Source: Verrucomicrobiia bacterium (GTDB taxonomy: Bacteria; Verrucomicrobiota; Verrucomicrobiia; Limisphaerales; Pedosphaeraceae). From it: DNA of 64,000 nt. How positions within the stretch are numbered: the first letter of the stretch is position 1; every line of letters begins with the position of its first letter. The stretch covers positions 124,001-188,000 of the forward strand of contig DATAUW010000017.1 of the NCBI GenBank assembly GCA_036268055.1, read 5' to 3'. The position numbers and the translations under genes are program-made. This document shows positions 9,528-18,038 of this stretch, in pieces. Under the pieces are notes generated by a model. It had not been told where the DNA came from. It saw only the letters and a program-made list of their open reading frames with translations, and searched no databases.

Positions 9528-9553
9528 AAGGCACCCGCAAGGGTGCCTTTTTT
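9528..9553 (+). terminator. Rho-independent terminator of pseudopilin gene
   Basis: A perfect 9-bp stem (AAGGCACCC at 9528-9536 with GGGTGCCTT at 9541-9549) closes a GCAA tetraloop and runs into six T residues. It lies 24 bp after the pseudopilin stop. Confidence 0.9.
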
Positions 9554-9851
9554 GTTGTACGCAGATTGGTCAAAGATGTAGAGAGCGTATCCCAGTTGCT
9601 CGTAACCGAAGGGTTGACGGAAATTAGCCGGGCAGTCGAGGGTCGCGCAGCGCGACGAATACCCCCGGAACACTGAACCATTTCCTTTTGCATCCTGAAG
9701 GGATGCTGGAAACACGAATCATTAATCTCGTTTCGACGCACTGCGGCACCGCATCAACGGCAGGAACGAAAGAAACTTATGGCATCACCGGCGATACCAC
9801 TAATCCACTCACGTTTTCAAGCCGATCCGCGCATTCTGCATTTTTAGAGAG
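9554..9851. other. Intergenic, likely remnant of a dispersed non-coding repeat
   Basis: About 300 bp with no supportable gene. Short open frames on the - strand here look like translated repeat DNA rather than protein. A small hairpin (GCATCC-TGAAG-GGATGC at about 9690-9706) is visible. No promoter or RNA gene could be recognised. Confidence 0.4.
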
Positions 9852-10595
9852 TCACTCGGCTGTGATCGCCAGGCAGAATGGAGCGCACCCCGTCACCAGT
9901 GAAACAAAGTCAATAGATTTCACCTCCAGCTCCGGCTTGGGATTGTGCCAGGTCGCGGCATAAAGCCGGAAATGAACCGGATGCTGTTGCGAACTCCAAA
10001 CCGCATTGGTCGCCTGATACTTATCATCGGCATAATAATTCCAGTCGCGAACATCCGTTCCATACAAGACCGGAAACTCGACCTGCGTTCCGTCGGCAAA
10101 ATGAATCATATATGCCGCGAGCTGCGCTCCGTCAGTTATGGACCATCCGGTGCCCTGCATAAAGTGAAGATCGGCACACTTCAACCCCACCGGGATTCCA
10201 GTTACCTGTTCGGGAAACTTGCGATGCTCGCGCTTCATCACCGCGCCTTGTAATTGAATCAGGCCATCCACGCGAAATGTCGAGCCGTTGAATACATTCA
10301 CCCCTGCCGGCAGGTCCGCCAGATTTCTGTCCTGCATGTACGCCGCGTGGCTCATCCAGTTTGTTTTCAGGCTGCCGTTGAAATAAGAGTGCAGATCAAT
10401 GAAAGCCTTCGGAACGAACGCAGCCGGCACGCCATCAATCGGCGTGATATTCGTCATCGGAACACTGGACTGATGCCGCCCGAAGATGGCTTTGGAGACA
10501 AAAAACAAAACCGCTATGGTGAAAACAACCAGCACCAAAACAATCCCGATTGGAAACGTGTTCTTTTCGCTTTTGTTTTTAGGAATATCACTCAT
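9852..10595 (-). CDS. Membrane-anchored protein of unknown function
   Basis: 247 residues. A polar N-terminus is followed by one hydrophobic segment (about 15-37, FPIGIVLVLVVFTIAVLFFV) that would anchor the protein with its C-terminal 205 residues outside the cytoplasm. The outer part is rich in beta-prone segments (for example FNGSTFRVDGLIQLQG and VEFPVLYGTDVRDWNYY) and resembles a jelly-roll or NPCBM-like domain, but no catalytic motif is recognised. It starts 14 bp downstream of a pseudopilin-like gene on the same strand, so the two are probably co-transcribed and may act together at the cell surface. I do not recognise the family. Confidence 0.7.
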   Translation of the reverse strand: MSDIPKNKSEKNTFPIGIVLVLVVFTIAVLFFVSKAIFGRHQSSVPMTNITPIDGVPAAFVPKAFIDLHSYFNGSLKTNWMSHAAYMQDRNLADLPAGVNVFNGSTFRVDGLIQLQGAVMKREHRKFPEQVTGIPVGLKCADLHFMQGTGWSITDGAQLAAYMIHFADGTQVEFPVLYGTDVRDWNYYADDKYQATNAVWSSQQHPVHFRLYAATWHNPKPELEVKSIDFVSLVTGCAPFCLAITAE

Positions 10596-10609
10596 TCGTA
10601 ATTAATGGA

Positions 10610-11323
10610 TTAAAATGTCGGATCGTTATTTTGCGGCGCCAACCCAAATGCCGGCGTGACCTTTTCAATATGGTCATCCGCAAACGCCACAAATCCCTTT
10701 CCCGAATGCCGTGCGGTGATCAGGTTCGTCTTGAGTCCCATCGGAACCCATCGGGGATCATCAATGGTGTTCCGGTCTTCCTCCACGAGCATTATTTTTT
10801 GAGACGGCTGTTTGATGTCCGCCGCCTTGAAAGGATAAACTTTTCGTTCCTTCGTAATGAGCGTTGCCATTCCTCGATTGATTTCTCCCGTAAGCGAATA
10901 GCTCGTCAGAGAATAGCTGTAGCGGAAAGGATCGCCGGGCACGATTCCCAACGGTTGAAGCCTGAGCGCCTCGCTGTCTCCCGGGCAGGTGAAAAGCTTG
11001 GCGTTAAACTGTGAGACAAAAGGCACGATGGAACTTTTGTTGATGTCCCGCCCGTGCTGCCAATAAATCCAATCTTCCGGCTGCGGCCCGTATGCGTTCT
11101 TCGAGCCTGAAGCTGGAAACGTATCGGCATAATCCTGATGGTAAAGTCCGAACGCAATCCCCAGTTGCCGGGTATTATTCAGGCAAACCATTTCGCGTCC
11201 GCGAGCTTTTCCTCTGGCGATTACCCCCAGCAACAAGCCCGCCAGAATGGCGATAATGGCTATAGTCACCAAAAGCTCGACCAGCGTAAACGCCGATCCT
11301 CTTTTAACGGGTCCATTCCTCAT
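10610..11323 (-). CDS. Prepilin-type protein with H-x9-DD variant motif
   Basis: 237 residues from the ATG at 11323; the frame remains open upstream to 11428 but that part would precede the signal. MRNGPVKRGSAFTLVELL is a prepilin-like leader followed by a hydrophobic helix. The C-terminal HSGKGFVAFADD matches the H-x9-DG signature of such proteins except that Gly is replaced by Asp. A CLNN...QLGIAFGLYHQDY segment just after the helix is also typical (compare [12 protein letters not shown] in the gene at 43407). The downstream membrane-anchored unknown follows after 14 bp, so this gene leads a two-gene unit. It is likely an exported pseudopilin; assembly partners are not in view. Confidence 0.82.
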   Translation of the reverse strand: MRNGPVKRGSAFTLVELLVTIAIIAILAGLLLGVIARGKARGREMVCLNNTRQLGIAFGLYHQDYADTFPASGSKNAYGPQPEDWIYWQHGRDINKSSIVPFVSQFNAKLFTCPGDSEALRLQPLGIVPGDPFRYSYSLTSYSLTGEINRGMATLITKERKVYPFKAADIKQPSQKIMLVEEDRNTIDDPRWVPMGLKTNLITARHSGKGFVAFADDHIEKVTPAFGLAPQNNDPTF

Positions 11324-11527
11324 TTTCAAATTGCATAAGCTACAAACAAAACTCAGGGAAAAAAGTTTCACCTGGCTTGCAAGGTTTCTTATGGTCGGGG
11401 CAAAGGTTAGCATTAAGCAAAAAAACACGCAAGCCTCTTAATGACAGTATGAATTCAAGGCGCATACCAACCTCCGCATAATAACATTTATCATTCCCGC
11501 CCCCGCCTGTTATATTCCCTGCGCGAT

Positions 11528-12697
11528 ATGAATTCTTTAGCGCAACACAATGACCTCCGCGACCTCCACGAAAAAGTCGCCGCCGGTGAACGCATTTCCG
11601 AGGCCGACGCCCTCCGTCTTTTCGAGAGCAAAGACCTGAACGCCATCGGCGCCATCGCCGACCTCGTCCGCGCCCGCAAAGTCGGCAATCGCGCCAGCTA
11701 CATCATCAATCGCTACCTCAATTATTCCAACTACTGCATCCTCAGTTGCCAATTCTGCTCCTTCGCAAAAAAGAAACGCGATGCCGATGGCTTCCAACTT
11801 TCCATCGAAGAAATGGTCGTGAAAGCCCGCGAAGCCCTCGCCATCGGCATCACCGAATTGCACATCGTCGGCGGGTTGCATCCCTCGCTGCCGTTTGATT
11901 ATTACACCGGCATGTTGCGGACGTTGCACGCGCTCGACGCGCGGCTGCAATTAAAATGTTTTACCGCCATCGAAATTTTGCACCTCGCGTGGCTCGCCAA
12001 AAAATCCGTCCCCGACACCCTCGCCGAATTGAAAGCCGCCGGTCTCGATTCCCTCACCGGCGGCGGCGCGGAAATTTTTCGCAAGGAAGTCCGCTCCGCC
12101 ATCGCCAAAGGCAAGGAATCCGGCGAGGAATATCTCGATGTCCATCGGACCTGGCACCAGATGGGCGGGCGAAGCACCTGCACCATGCTCTTCGGTCACA
12201 TCGAATCGCTCGCCGACCGCGTGGATCATCTGCGGCAACTGCGCGCGTTGCAGGACGAGACCCGCGGCTTCGTCGCCTTCGTCCCGCTGCCGTATCAGCC
12301 CGAGGACAACGACATTCCTGTCACCACGCCCCCGACGGGTTTTGACACCTTGCGCACGCTCGCTATCAGCCGCATCTACCTTGATAACTTCGATCATCTC
12401 ACCGCCTATTGGGTCGGCATGGGCCTCAAGCTCGCGCAAGTCGCATTAAGTTACGGCGCCGATGACCTGCACGGAACCATCATCGAGGAACATATTTTTC
12501 ACATGGCCGGCGCGACCTCGCCGCAACAGCAAACCGAAGCCGCCCTCGTCAAAGCCATCCGCGAAGCCGTCCGCACTCCCGTTCAGCGCAACACCTTTTA
12601 CGAGCCCATCAAAACCTGGGACTCAACTCCGGCCGATGCGGGCAACGCCGAAGCCGGCCGCTCGAAAACTCTCGATTCCAACCTCGCGACGGCTTGA
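11528..12697 (+). CDS. mqnE: Aminofutalosine synthase
   Basis: 389 residues. This radical SAM enzyme joins the enolpyruvyl benzoate made by MqnA with adenosine to give aminofutalosine, the second step of the futalosine menaquinone pathway. The iron-sulfur motif C-x3-C-x2-C is at C70, C74, C77 (NYCILSCQFCSF), preceded by INRYLNYSNY and followed by HIVGGLHPSLPFDYY, both of which favour MqnE over its relative MqnC. Its stop overlaps the start of mqnA, so the genes are co-transcribed and translationally coupled. The order mqnE-mqnA reverses the reaction order but is a usual neighbourhood. A TATATT about 20 bp before the start could be a -10 element. The call is secure; MqnC is the main alternative. 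Confidence 0.92.
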   Translation: MNSLAQHNDLRDLHEKVAAGERISEADALRLFESKDLNAIGAIADLVRARKVGNRASYIINRYLNYSNYCILSCQFCSFAKKKRDADGFQLSIEEMVVKAREALAIGITELHIVGGLHPSLPFDYYTGMLRTLHALDARLQLKCFTAIEILHLAWLAKKSVPDTLAELKAAGLDSLTGGGAEIFRKEVRSAIAKGKESGEEYLDVHRTWHQMGGRSTCTMLFGHIESLADRVDHLRQLRALQDETRGFVAFVPLPYQPEDNDIPVTTPPTGFDTLRTLAISRIYLDNFDHLTAYWVGMGLKLAQVALSYGADDLHGTIIEEHIFHMAGATSPQQQTEAALVKAIREAVRTPVQRNTFYEPIKTWDSTPADAGNAEAGRSKTLDSNLATA

Positions 12698-13578
12698 TGA
12701 GCGACGATCTTCCCAAGCTCCGCATGGCGCCGCCGGAAACGCCGGAGCAACTCGCCCACCGCGCCGAACGCGAGCACCGCGCCGTCGAATTGCAGCGCGA
12801 AGGCCGTCTCGAACAATCCCTCGCGCCCTTCCGCGTCGGCTCCGTGCGCTTCCTAAATGCCGCCCCGCTCGTGCGCGGGCTCGAGGATGAAATCATTCTC
12901 GCCACGCCCGCCAAACTCGCTGAAATGTTGCAGCGCGACGAACTCGATGCCGGCCTCGTCAGCATCACCGAAGTTTTGTTCCATGATCGTTACGACGTGC
13001 TCGACGGCATGGCCATCGCCTCCCTTGGCGAAGTCAAAAGCGTTTTCCTCGCCCACCGCCGTCCGCTGGTCGAAGCACGCGAAATTTTTTGCGACACTGC
13101 CTCCCTGACGAGCGTAAATCTCCTGCGCGTCCTCCTTGTCGAACGCGGCTTGAAACCCGAATTCAAACCGCTGCCCGACTACGCCTCCGCTACGGAACAC
13201 GATTTCGTTTTGCTCATCGGCGATGCCGCTTTGGATTTCCTGCGCGCGCCGCACCCGCACGAAATTTTTGATCTCGGCGCCGCGTGGCTCGAATTAACGC
13301 GCCTGCCGTTTGTCTATGCCGTGTGGGCCTTGCGGCGCGGCGTGGAAAATCGAGCTTTGCGACAGCAGTTGCGCGAAGCCCGCGACTTCGGATTGGACAC
13401 CCTCGACAGCATCATCCGCACCCGCACCGAATACGATTACGAACTGCGCAAAGATTACCTCGGCTGGCACATCCACTATTTCCTGGGCCACGACGAAAAA
13501 CGCGGAATCGCAAAATTCATCGAACTCCTCCGCAAACACAACCTCGGCCCCGTTTACGAACCAAAATTCGTCGTCTGA
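12697..13578 (+). CDS. mqnA: Chorismate dehydratase
   Basis: 293 residues from the ATG at 12697, which shares one base with the mqnE TGA; a TTG three bases earlier is also possible. MqnA removes water from chorismate to make 3-(1-carboxyvinyl)oxybenzoate, the entry step of the futalosine pathway. The conserved start RVGSVRFLNAAPL, the segment LDAGLVSITEVLF and the late GDAALDF show the periplasmic-binding-protein-like fold of this family. Unusually, about 45 charged residues precede the conserved first strand, an extension not typical of MqnA. It may be a linker or reflect use of a later start. The gene is convergent with gdhA, 51 bp away. Confidence 0.92.
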   Translation: MSDDLPKLRMAPPETPEQLAHRAEREHRAVELQREGRLEQSLAPFRVGSVRFLNAAPLVRGLEDEIILATPAKLAEMLQRDELDAGLVSITEVLFHDRYDVLDGMAIASLGEVKSVFLAHRRPLVEAREIFCDTASLTSVNLLRVLLVERGLKPEFKPLPDYASATEHDFVLLIGDAALDFLRAPHPHEIFDLGAAWLELTRLPFVYAVWALRRGVENRALRQQLREARDFGLDTLDSIIRTRTEYDYELRKDYLGWHIHYFLGHDEKRGIAKFIELLRKHNLGPVYEPKFVV

Positions 13579-13629
13579 TTTTTTAATCAGTGTTCAGCCC
13601 GTGTTCCATCCGTGGCTAACAAGTTTTCC

Positions 13630-14886
13630 CTACGGAAACAGCCCCCGCATTTTCTTTGCTTCACGCACGCGCGTCACGCCGAGACTCAACGCCGCCTGGC
13701 GCATGGAAATTTTTTGTTTGCGGCTCAGGTTCAGCGTTTGGTTGAAAGCCCCTTCGAGGATGCGGAAAAGTTTGTCCGTCACTTCCGTTTCATTCCAGAA
13801 AAAACTCTGCAAATCCTGGACCCATTCGAAATACGAAACCACCACGCCGCCCGCGTTGCACAAAATATCCGGGATCAGGAAAATCTCCGGACGCTGATCG
13901 AGAATGGCATCAGCCTCCGGCGTTGTGGGCCCGTTAGCAGCCTCAGCGAGAATGCGGCACTGAATTTTACCGGCATTCTTTTCGGTGATCTGGCGCTCCA
14001 ACGCGGCGGGCACCAAAATATCGCACGGCGTCAACAACAGTTGTTCATTTGAAATCGGTTCGGCTCCGGGAAAACCCACGACCGTTTTTTGTTCTGTGAC
14101 AAATTGTTCGAGCTTCCAAAGGTCAATGCCCTTCGCATTGTAAAGCCCGCCAGCGACATCGCTTATAGCGATCACCTTCACGCCGTATTTCGCCAGCGAA
14201 AGCGCGGCGACAGAACCGACATTGCCGAAGCCTTGCACGACCGCAGTCGCTTTAGTGGAATCAAGGCCGAGCGTATCGGCAGCGCGATTGATCAAATAGG
14301 CCACGCCACGGCCCGTCGCTTCGCGGCGTCCGAGCGAGCCGCCGAGCAAAACCGGTTTGCCGGTGACAATGCTCGGAACCGTGTAGCCGGTGTGAACCGA
14401 ATATGTGTCCATGATCCACGCCATGATTTGTTCATTCGTGCCGACGTCCGGCGCCATCACGTCCATTTGCGGCCCGATGAACGGAATCATTTCCTGCGTG
14501 TAACGGCGCGTAAGCCGTTCGAGTTCCGTCAATGAAAGTTTGCGCGGGTCACAAGCGATGCCGCCTTTCGCGCCGCCGTAAGGCAAGCCGGTGAGCGCGC
14601 ATTTCCAACTCATCCACATCGCCAGCGCGGCGACTTCGCCCAGCGTGACGTCTTGATGATAGCGCAAACCACCTTTGGTTGGGCCGAGCGTGAGATGATG
14701 TTGCACGCGATAACCGCAGAAAACTTCGGTCGAGCCATCGTCACGATGAATCGGCAGCGCGACGGTAAGGGAACGCTTGGGAAATTTCAGCCGCGCACGC
14801 TCGTCATCGGGAATTTGCAAACGGTCGGCGACAGAATCGAACTGCTGACAGGCCATCCGAAAGGTGGGGTTGTCGTAGATTTGCAT
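13630..14886 (-). CDS. gdhA: Glutamate dehydrogenase (Glu/Leu/Phe/Val dehydrogenase family)
   Basis: The 418-residue product matches hexameric-type glutamate dehydrogenases, which interconvert glutamate and 2-oxoglutarate plus ammonia with NAD(P). The substrate-site segments GPTKGGLRYH and LPYGGAKGGI with the catalytic lysine, then APDVGTNEQ, and the Rossmann segment VQGFGNVGS are all present. The length of about 420 fits the NAD-type catabolic or thermophile-like subgroup rather than the 450-residue NADP type; cofactor preference cannot be settled. The gene diverges from queE; the 230-bp gap between them contains a repeat-family copy, so promoter and repeat share that space. Confidence 0.94.
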   Translation of the reverse strand: MQIYDNPTFRMACQQFDSVADRLQIPDDERARLKFPKRSLTVALPIHRDDGSTEVFCGYRVQHHLTLGPTKGGLRYHQDVTLGEVAALAMWMSWKCALTGLPYGGAKGGIACDPRKLSLTELERLTRRYTQEMIPFIGPQMDVMAPDVGTNEQIMAWIMDTYSVHTGYTVPSIVTGKPVLLGGSLGRREATGRGVAYLINRAADTLGLDSTKATAVVQGFGNVGSVAALSLAKYGVKVIAISDVAGGLYNAKGIDLWKLEQFVTEQKTVVGFPGAEPISNEQLLLTPCDILVPAALERQITEKNAGKIQCRILAEAANGPTTPEADAILDQRPEIFLIPDILCNAGGVVVSYFEWVQDLQSFFWNETEVTDKLFRILEGAFNQTLNLSRKQKISMRQAALSLGVTRVREAKKMRGLFP

Positions 14887-14947
14887 GTACGAAAGTTAGC
14901 GCACGAACCCGCATTAGTGAATAAGGAAGTGATGGGTGTTGTGATTC

Positions 14948-15070
14948 CTAATGGATCGTGGGTCTATGACCCGCAGCAAGGTGCATACGGTCAAACCGCT
15001 TTCGGCTCAGCCTTGAGCGGCAATCTTTATCGGACATTGCTGCGGGTCATAGACCCGCGGTCCGCACGAA
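14948..15070. repeat. Palindromic repeat, copy 2
   Basis: The left arm (14952-14979, two changes from copy 1) and a right arm identical to copy 1 (15037-15064) flank a centre that aligns with copy 1 in the same orientation; both end in CAATCTTTATCGGACA just before the right arm. An additional 11-bp inverted pair, ATTAGTGAATA (14913-14923) and TATTCACTAAT (15080-15090), brackets the element, so the whole space between gdhA and queE can fold into a nested hairpin. Confidence 0.85.
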
Positions 15071-15116
15071 GGAATTCGCTATTCACTAATCCCGGTTAAA
15101 CGATTAGATTGGAGGA

Positions 15117-15851
15117 GTGTCAGAGAGTCTGGTCGTCAACGAAGTTTATTTGAGCCTGCAAGGTGAAAGCACCTTTGCGGGCCTCCCGTGCATTTTTGTG
15201 CGGCTCACCGCGTGCAACCTGCGTTGCTCCTATTGCGACACGGCCTATGCGTTCACCGAAGGGAAACGCGAACCGCTCGCGGAAATCCTCACCGAAATTC
15301 GCCAACAAGCCGCCGCTTATTTGAACCATGTCGGCGAACATAAAATGCCGCTGGTTGAACTCACCGGCGGCGAGCCCTTGCTCCAACCCAATGCGCTCCC
15401 GCTCATGCGCGCCTTGTGCGACGATGGTTTTACCGTGCTGCTCGAAACCAGCGGCGCGCATGATATTTCCAAAGTGGACGCGCGCGTGCGCCGCATTATG
15501 GACTTGAAATGTCCCAGCAGCGGCGAGGTCGCGCGCAATCGCTGGGAAAATATTCGCGAACTCAAGACCACCGATGAAATCAAATTTGTCATCGGTTCCG
15601 CGCAGGATTACGAGTGGGCGAAAGAGCAGATTTCAAAATTTAAATTGGCGGAAATTTGTCCATTGCTGATGTCGTGGGTGCAGCCGCTCGCACCCGAGCA
15701 GCAGGATAAATCGCTGAAGCTCGTGCCGCCGGGCCAGACACCCATCACGCGTTTGGAATTGGCCGAACGCATCATCGCGGATGCGCTGCCCGTGCGTTTT
15801 CAGGCGCAGTTGCATAAAATCATTTGGCCTGCCGAAGAACGAGGCGTCTAG
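15117..15851 (+). CDS. queE: 7-carboxy-7-deazaguanine synthase
   Basis: 244 residues. QueE is a radical SAM enzyme that rearranges 6-carboxytetrahydropterin to 7-carboxy-7-deazaguanine in the queuosine and 7-deazapurine pathway. The cluster motif is C33-x3-C37-x2-C40 (CNLRCSYC), preceded by NEVYLSLQGES and followed by LTGGEPLLQ, the SAM-binding GGE motif. Start choice is awkward: the frame closes at a TAG at 15105 and the first usual start is GTG at 15117, yet a GGAGGA lies at 15111-15116 with no spacer. Initiation slightly downstream or at a non-standard codon is possible. The next gene overlaps the stop. queC, queD and queF are not in the window. Confidence 0.93.
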   Translation: MSESLVVNEVYLSLQGESTFAGLPCIFVRLTACNLRCSYCDTAYAFTEGKREPLAEILTEIRQQAAAYLNHVGEHKMPLVELTGGEPLLQPNALPLMRALCDDGFTVLLETSGAHDISKVDARVRRIMDLKCPSSGEVARNRWENIRELKTTDEIKFVIGSAQDYEWAKEQISKFKLAEICPLLMSWVQPLAPEQQDKSLKLVPPGQTPITRLELAERIIADALPVRFQAQLHKIIWPAEERGV

Positions 15852-17170
15852 TGACCCGAACCACAAATACGCTTCAACAACTGCGCGAATACGAATCGCG
15901 AAATGTCACCTTCATGGAGGCGGACGGCTCATGGCCCATCGTGTGGGAACGCGCCCGTGGCACGCATGTCTGGGACATCGAAGGCCGCAAATATCTCGAT
16001 CTCACCGCGGCGTTTGGCGTGGCCGCGGCGGGACACGCGAATACGCGCGTCGTCCGTGCCGGGCAAAAGCAGATGGGAAAATTATTGCACGCGATGGGCG
16101 ACGTTCATCCGCATCGCCTGAAGGCCCAACTCGCGCGCGAACTCAGCCGCATCACCTTCGAGCGCTGGCCGGCGGAGAAATTCGGCGGCGCGCGCGCGCA
16201 TCCCTTGGCGGGCAAAACGATTTTTTGCAATTCCGGGTTTGAAGCGGTGGAAGCCGCACTGAAAACAGCGGTGCTCGCTACGAGCAAACCTGGAATCATC
16301 GCGTTCGAGGGCGCGTATCACGGACTGGGTTACGGCGCATTGAACGTCACACATCGCGATTATTTTCGCAGCCCATTTCGTGCGCAACTCGGCGGCTTCG
16401 CGGAGTTCGTTGGATTCCCAACCACGCTGATTCAACTGCGCCGCGCGGCGGCGGAGATTCGCGATTTGTTGCACTACAAAGAAATCGGTGCGGTGCTGGT
16501 TGAACCGATGCAGGCGCGCGGTGGAATCCATATTCCGCCTCCGGCATTTTTGCCGATGCTGCGAAAGTTGTGCGATGAATTTGGCGCGCTGCTCATCGTG
16601 GACGAAATTTATACCGGCTTTGGGCGCACGGGAAAATGGTTCGCCTGCGAACACAGCGGGACCGTGCCGGACTTGATTTGCGTGGGCAAAGCGTTGACCG
16701 GCGGTTTTCCCCTGTCGGCCTGCGTTGGGCGCGTCGATTTGATGGATGCCGCGTGGCCGGTGTCGAGTGGCGAAGCGCTCCACACGAGCACGTTCCTTGG
16801 GCATCCCGTGGGCTGCGCGATGGCGCTGGCGCAGATCGCGGAAATCCGCCGCGCGCGGCTGCCGCAACGCAGTGCGCTGTTGGGCGAACATCTCCTGCGC
16901 GAATTGCGAAAACATATTTCCAATCCGCAGTTTGATATTTCCATTCGCGGCAAAGGATTATTTGCGGGCGTCGAATTATGTTTGCGCGGCCGCGTGCCTG
17001 CCACGATTGCGGCGCTGCATGTGATGAAGGAAATGTTGCATCGCGGTTACGTCATGCTGCCGGAAGGCGCGCACGGAAACGTGCTCAGCTTCACGCCGCC
17101 GCTGACCATCACGCGGCAGGAATTGACCGTGGCGGTGCGTGAATTGCAGAAAGTGTTGAATCGCGAATGA
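15851..17170 (+). CDS. Class III PLP-dependent aminotransferase
   Basis: 439 residues from GTG at 15851, which shares a base with the queE stop (TAGTG). It is a fold-type I class III (omega) aminotransferase, related to GabT, ArgD and glutamate-1-semialdehyde aminomutase. The PLP lysine is in CVGKALTGGFPLSA (about K280), the PLP-ring aspartate in LLIVDEIYTGFGRTG (about D251), and phosphate-binding residues in FCNSGFEAVEAALK. The extended N-terminus with WPIVWERARGTHVWDIEG is usual. The amino donor and acceptor cannot be told from sequence, and coupling to queE does not indicate a known pathway step. The frame stays open upstream inside queE, but those codons are out-of-frame queE sequence. 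Confidence 0.88.
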   Translation: MTRTTNTLQQLREYESRNVTFMEADGSWPIVWERARGTHVWDIEGRKYLDLTAAFGVAAAGHANTRVVRAGQKQMGKLLHAMGDVHPHRLKAQLARELSRITFERWPAEKFGGARAHPLAGKTIFCNSGFEAVEAALKTAVLATSKPGIIAFEGAYHGLGYGALNVTHRDYFRSPFRAQLGGFAEFVGFPTTLIQLRRAAAEIRDLLHYKEIGAVLVEPMQARGGIHIPPPAFLPMLRKLCDEFGALLIVDEIYTGFGRTGKWFACEHSGTVPDLICVGKALTGGFPLSACVGRVDLMDAAWPVSSGEALHTSTFLGHPVGCAMALAQIAEIRRARLPQRSALLGEHLLRELRKHISNPQFDISIRGKGLFAGVELCLRGRVPATIAALHVMKEMLHRGYVMLPEGAHGNVLSFTPPLTITRQELTVAVRELQKVLNRE

Positions 17171-17210
17171 ACCTGCGCGCGCCACGCCATAAAATTTACG
17201 GAGAACCGCG

Positions 17211-18038
17211 ATGAAGCTTACCGAGATGCGGCAGATTTTGGCGTCCGGCCAGATTCAACTCACGAAATCGCTCGGCCAGAATTTTTTGCACGATGGCAAT
17301 CAGTTGCGCCGCATAGCCGAGGTCGCGGAATTAAAACCTGCGGACCGCGTGTTCGAAGTGGGTCCGGGGCTCGGACCGTTGACCGAATTACTGGTTGCGC
17401 AAGCGGGCGAAGTTCTGGCGATCGAAAAGGATCAACGGCTGTTTGAATTCGTGCGCGAAAAATTTGCGGCATCGAAAAATTTCTTCGTGCGCCACGACGA
17501 TGCCCTGGAATGGATACGCCGCGAAAAACGCGATTGGCGCGACTGGAAACTGGTCGCCAATTTGCCGTACTCCGTGGCCTCGCCGATTCTCGTGGAACTC
17601 GCGCAAGCGCACGATTGCCCCAGCCGCATGGTGGCCACGCTGCAACTCGAAGTGGGAAATCGCGTGATGGCCAAAGCGGGCGAGGATGATTACGGTGTCC
17701 TTTCGCTGCTGCTGCAACTGCGCTACGAACCGGTGGCGAGTTTCAAGATCCCGGCGGAATGTTTTTTTCCTGCGCCCGACGTGGATTCCGCCTGCGTGGC
17801 GCTCGAACGGCGCGCGCAGCCGCTCTTGCCATACGCGCTCAACGCAAAATTCGATCGGCTGGTAAAACTCGGTTTTTCGCAACGCCGAAAAATGATGTTG
17901 AAACTTTTGAAACAGGAATGGCCGGCGGAAAAGCTGGCGGCGGTTTTTGAACAATTAAAATTGTCGCCGCAAATCCGCGCGGAACGAGTGACGCTGGAGC
18001 AATTCGTTGAACTCGTCAAAATTTTGGAAACCCCATGA
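17211..18038 (+). CDS. rsmA: 16S rRNA (adenine1518/1519-N6)-dimethyltransferase
   Basis: 275 residues. RsmA (KsgA) dimethylates two adjacent adenines in the 3'-end hairpin of 16S rRNA during small-subunit assembly. Signature segments are KSLGQNFLHD (about 19-28), the SAM-binding VGPGLGPLTE (about 50-59), the acidic IEKDQ, and the catalytic NLPY at 117-120, then FFPAPDVDSA. Length is standard. A GGAG lies about 10 nt before the ATG. It is 40 bp after the aminotransferase and overlaps the Nudix gene by 4 bp (ATGA), so it sits in the middle of a four-gene unit. Confidence 0.96.
   Translation: MKLTEMRQILASGQIQLTKSLGQNFLHDGNQLRRIAEVAELKPADRVFEVGPGLGPLTELLVAQAGEVLAIEKDQRLFEFVREKFAASKNFFVRHDDALEWIRREKRDWRDWKLVANLPYSVASPILVELAQAHDCPSRMVATLQLEVGNRVMAKAGEDDYGVLSLLLQLRYEPVASFKIPAECFFPAPDVDSACVALERRAQPLLPYALNAKFDRLVKLGFSQRRKMMLKLLKQEWPAEKLAAVFEQLKLSPQIRAERVTLEQFVELVKILETP

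Noticed and set aside
9518-9741. Two small - strand open frames after the pseudopilin terminator
   Set aside because: They overlap each other and the terminator, and look like translated repeat DNA.
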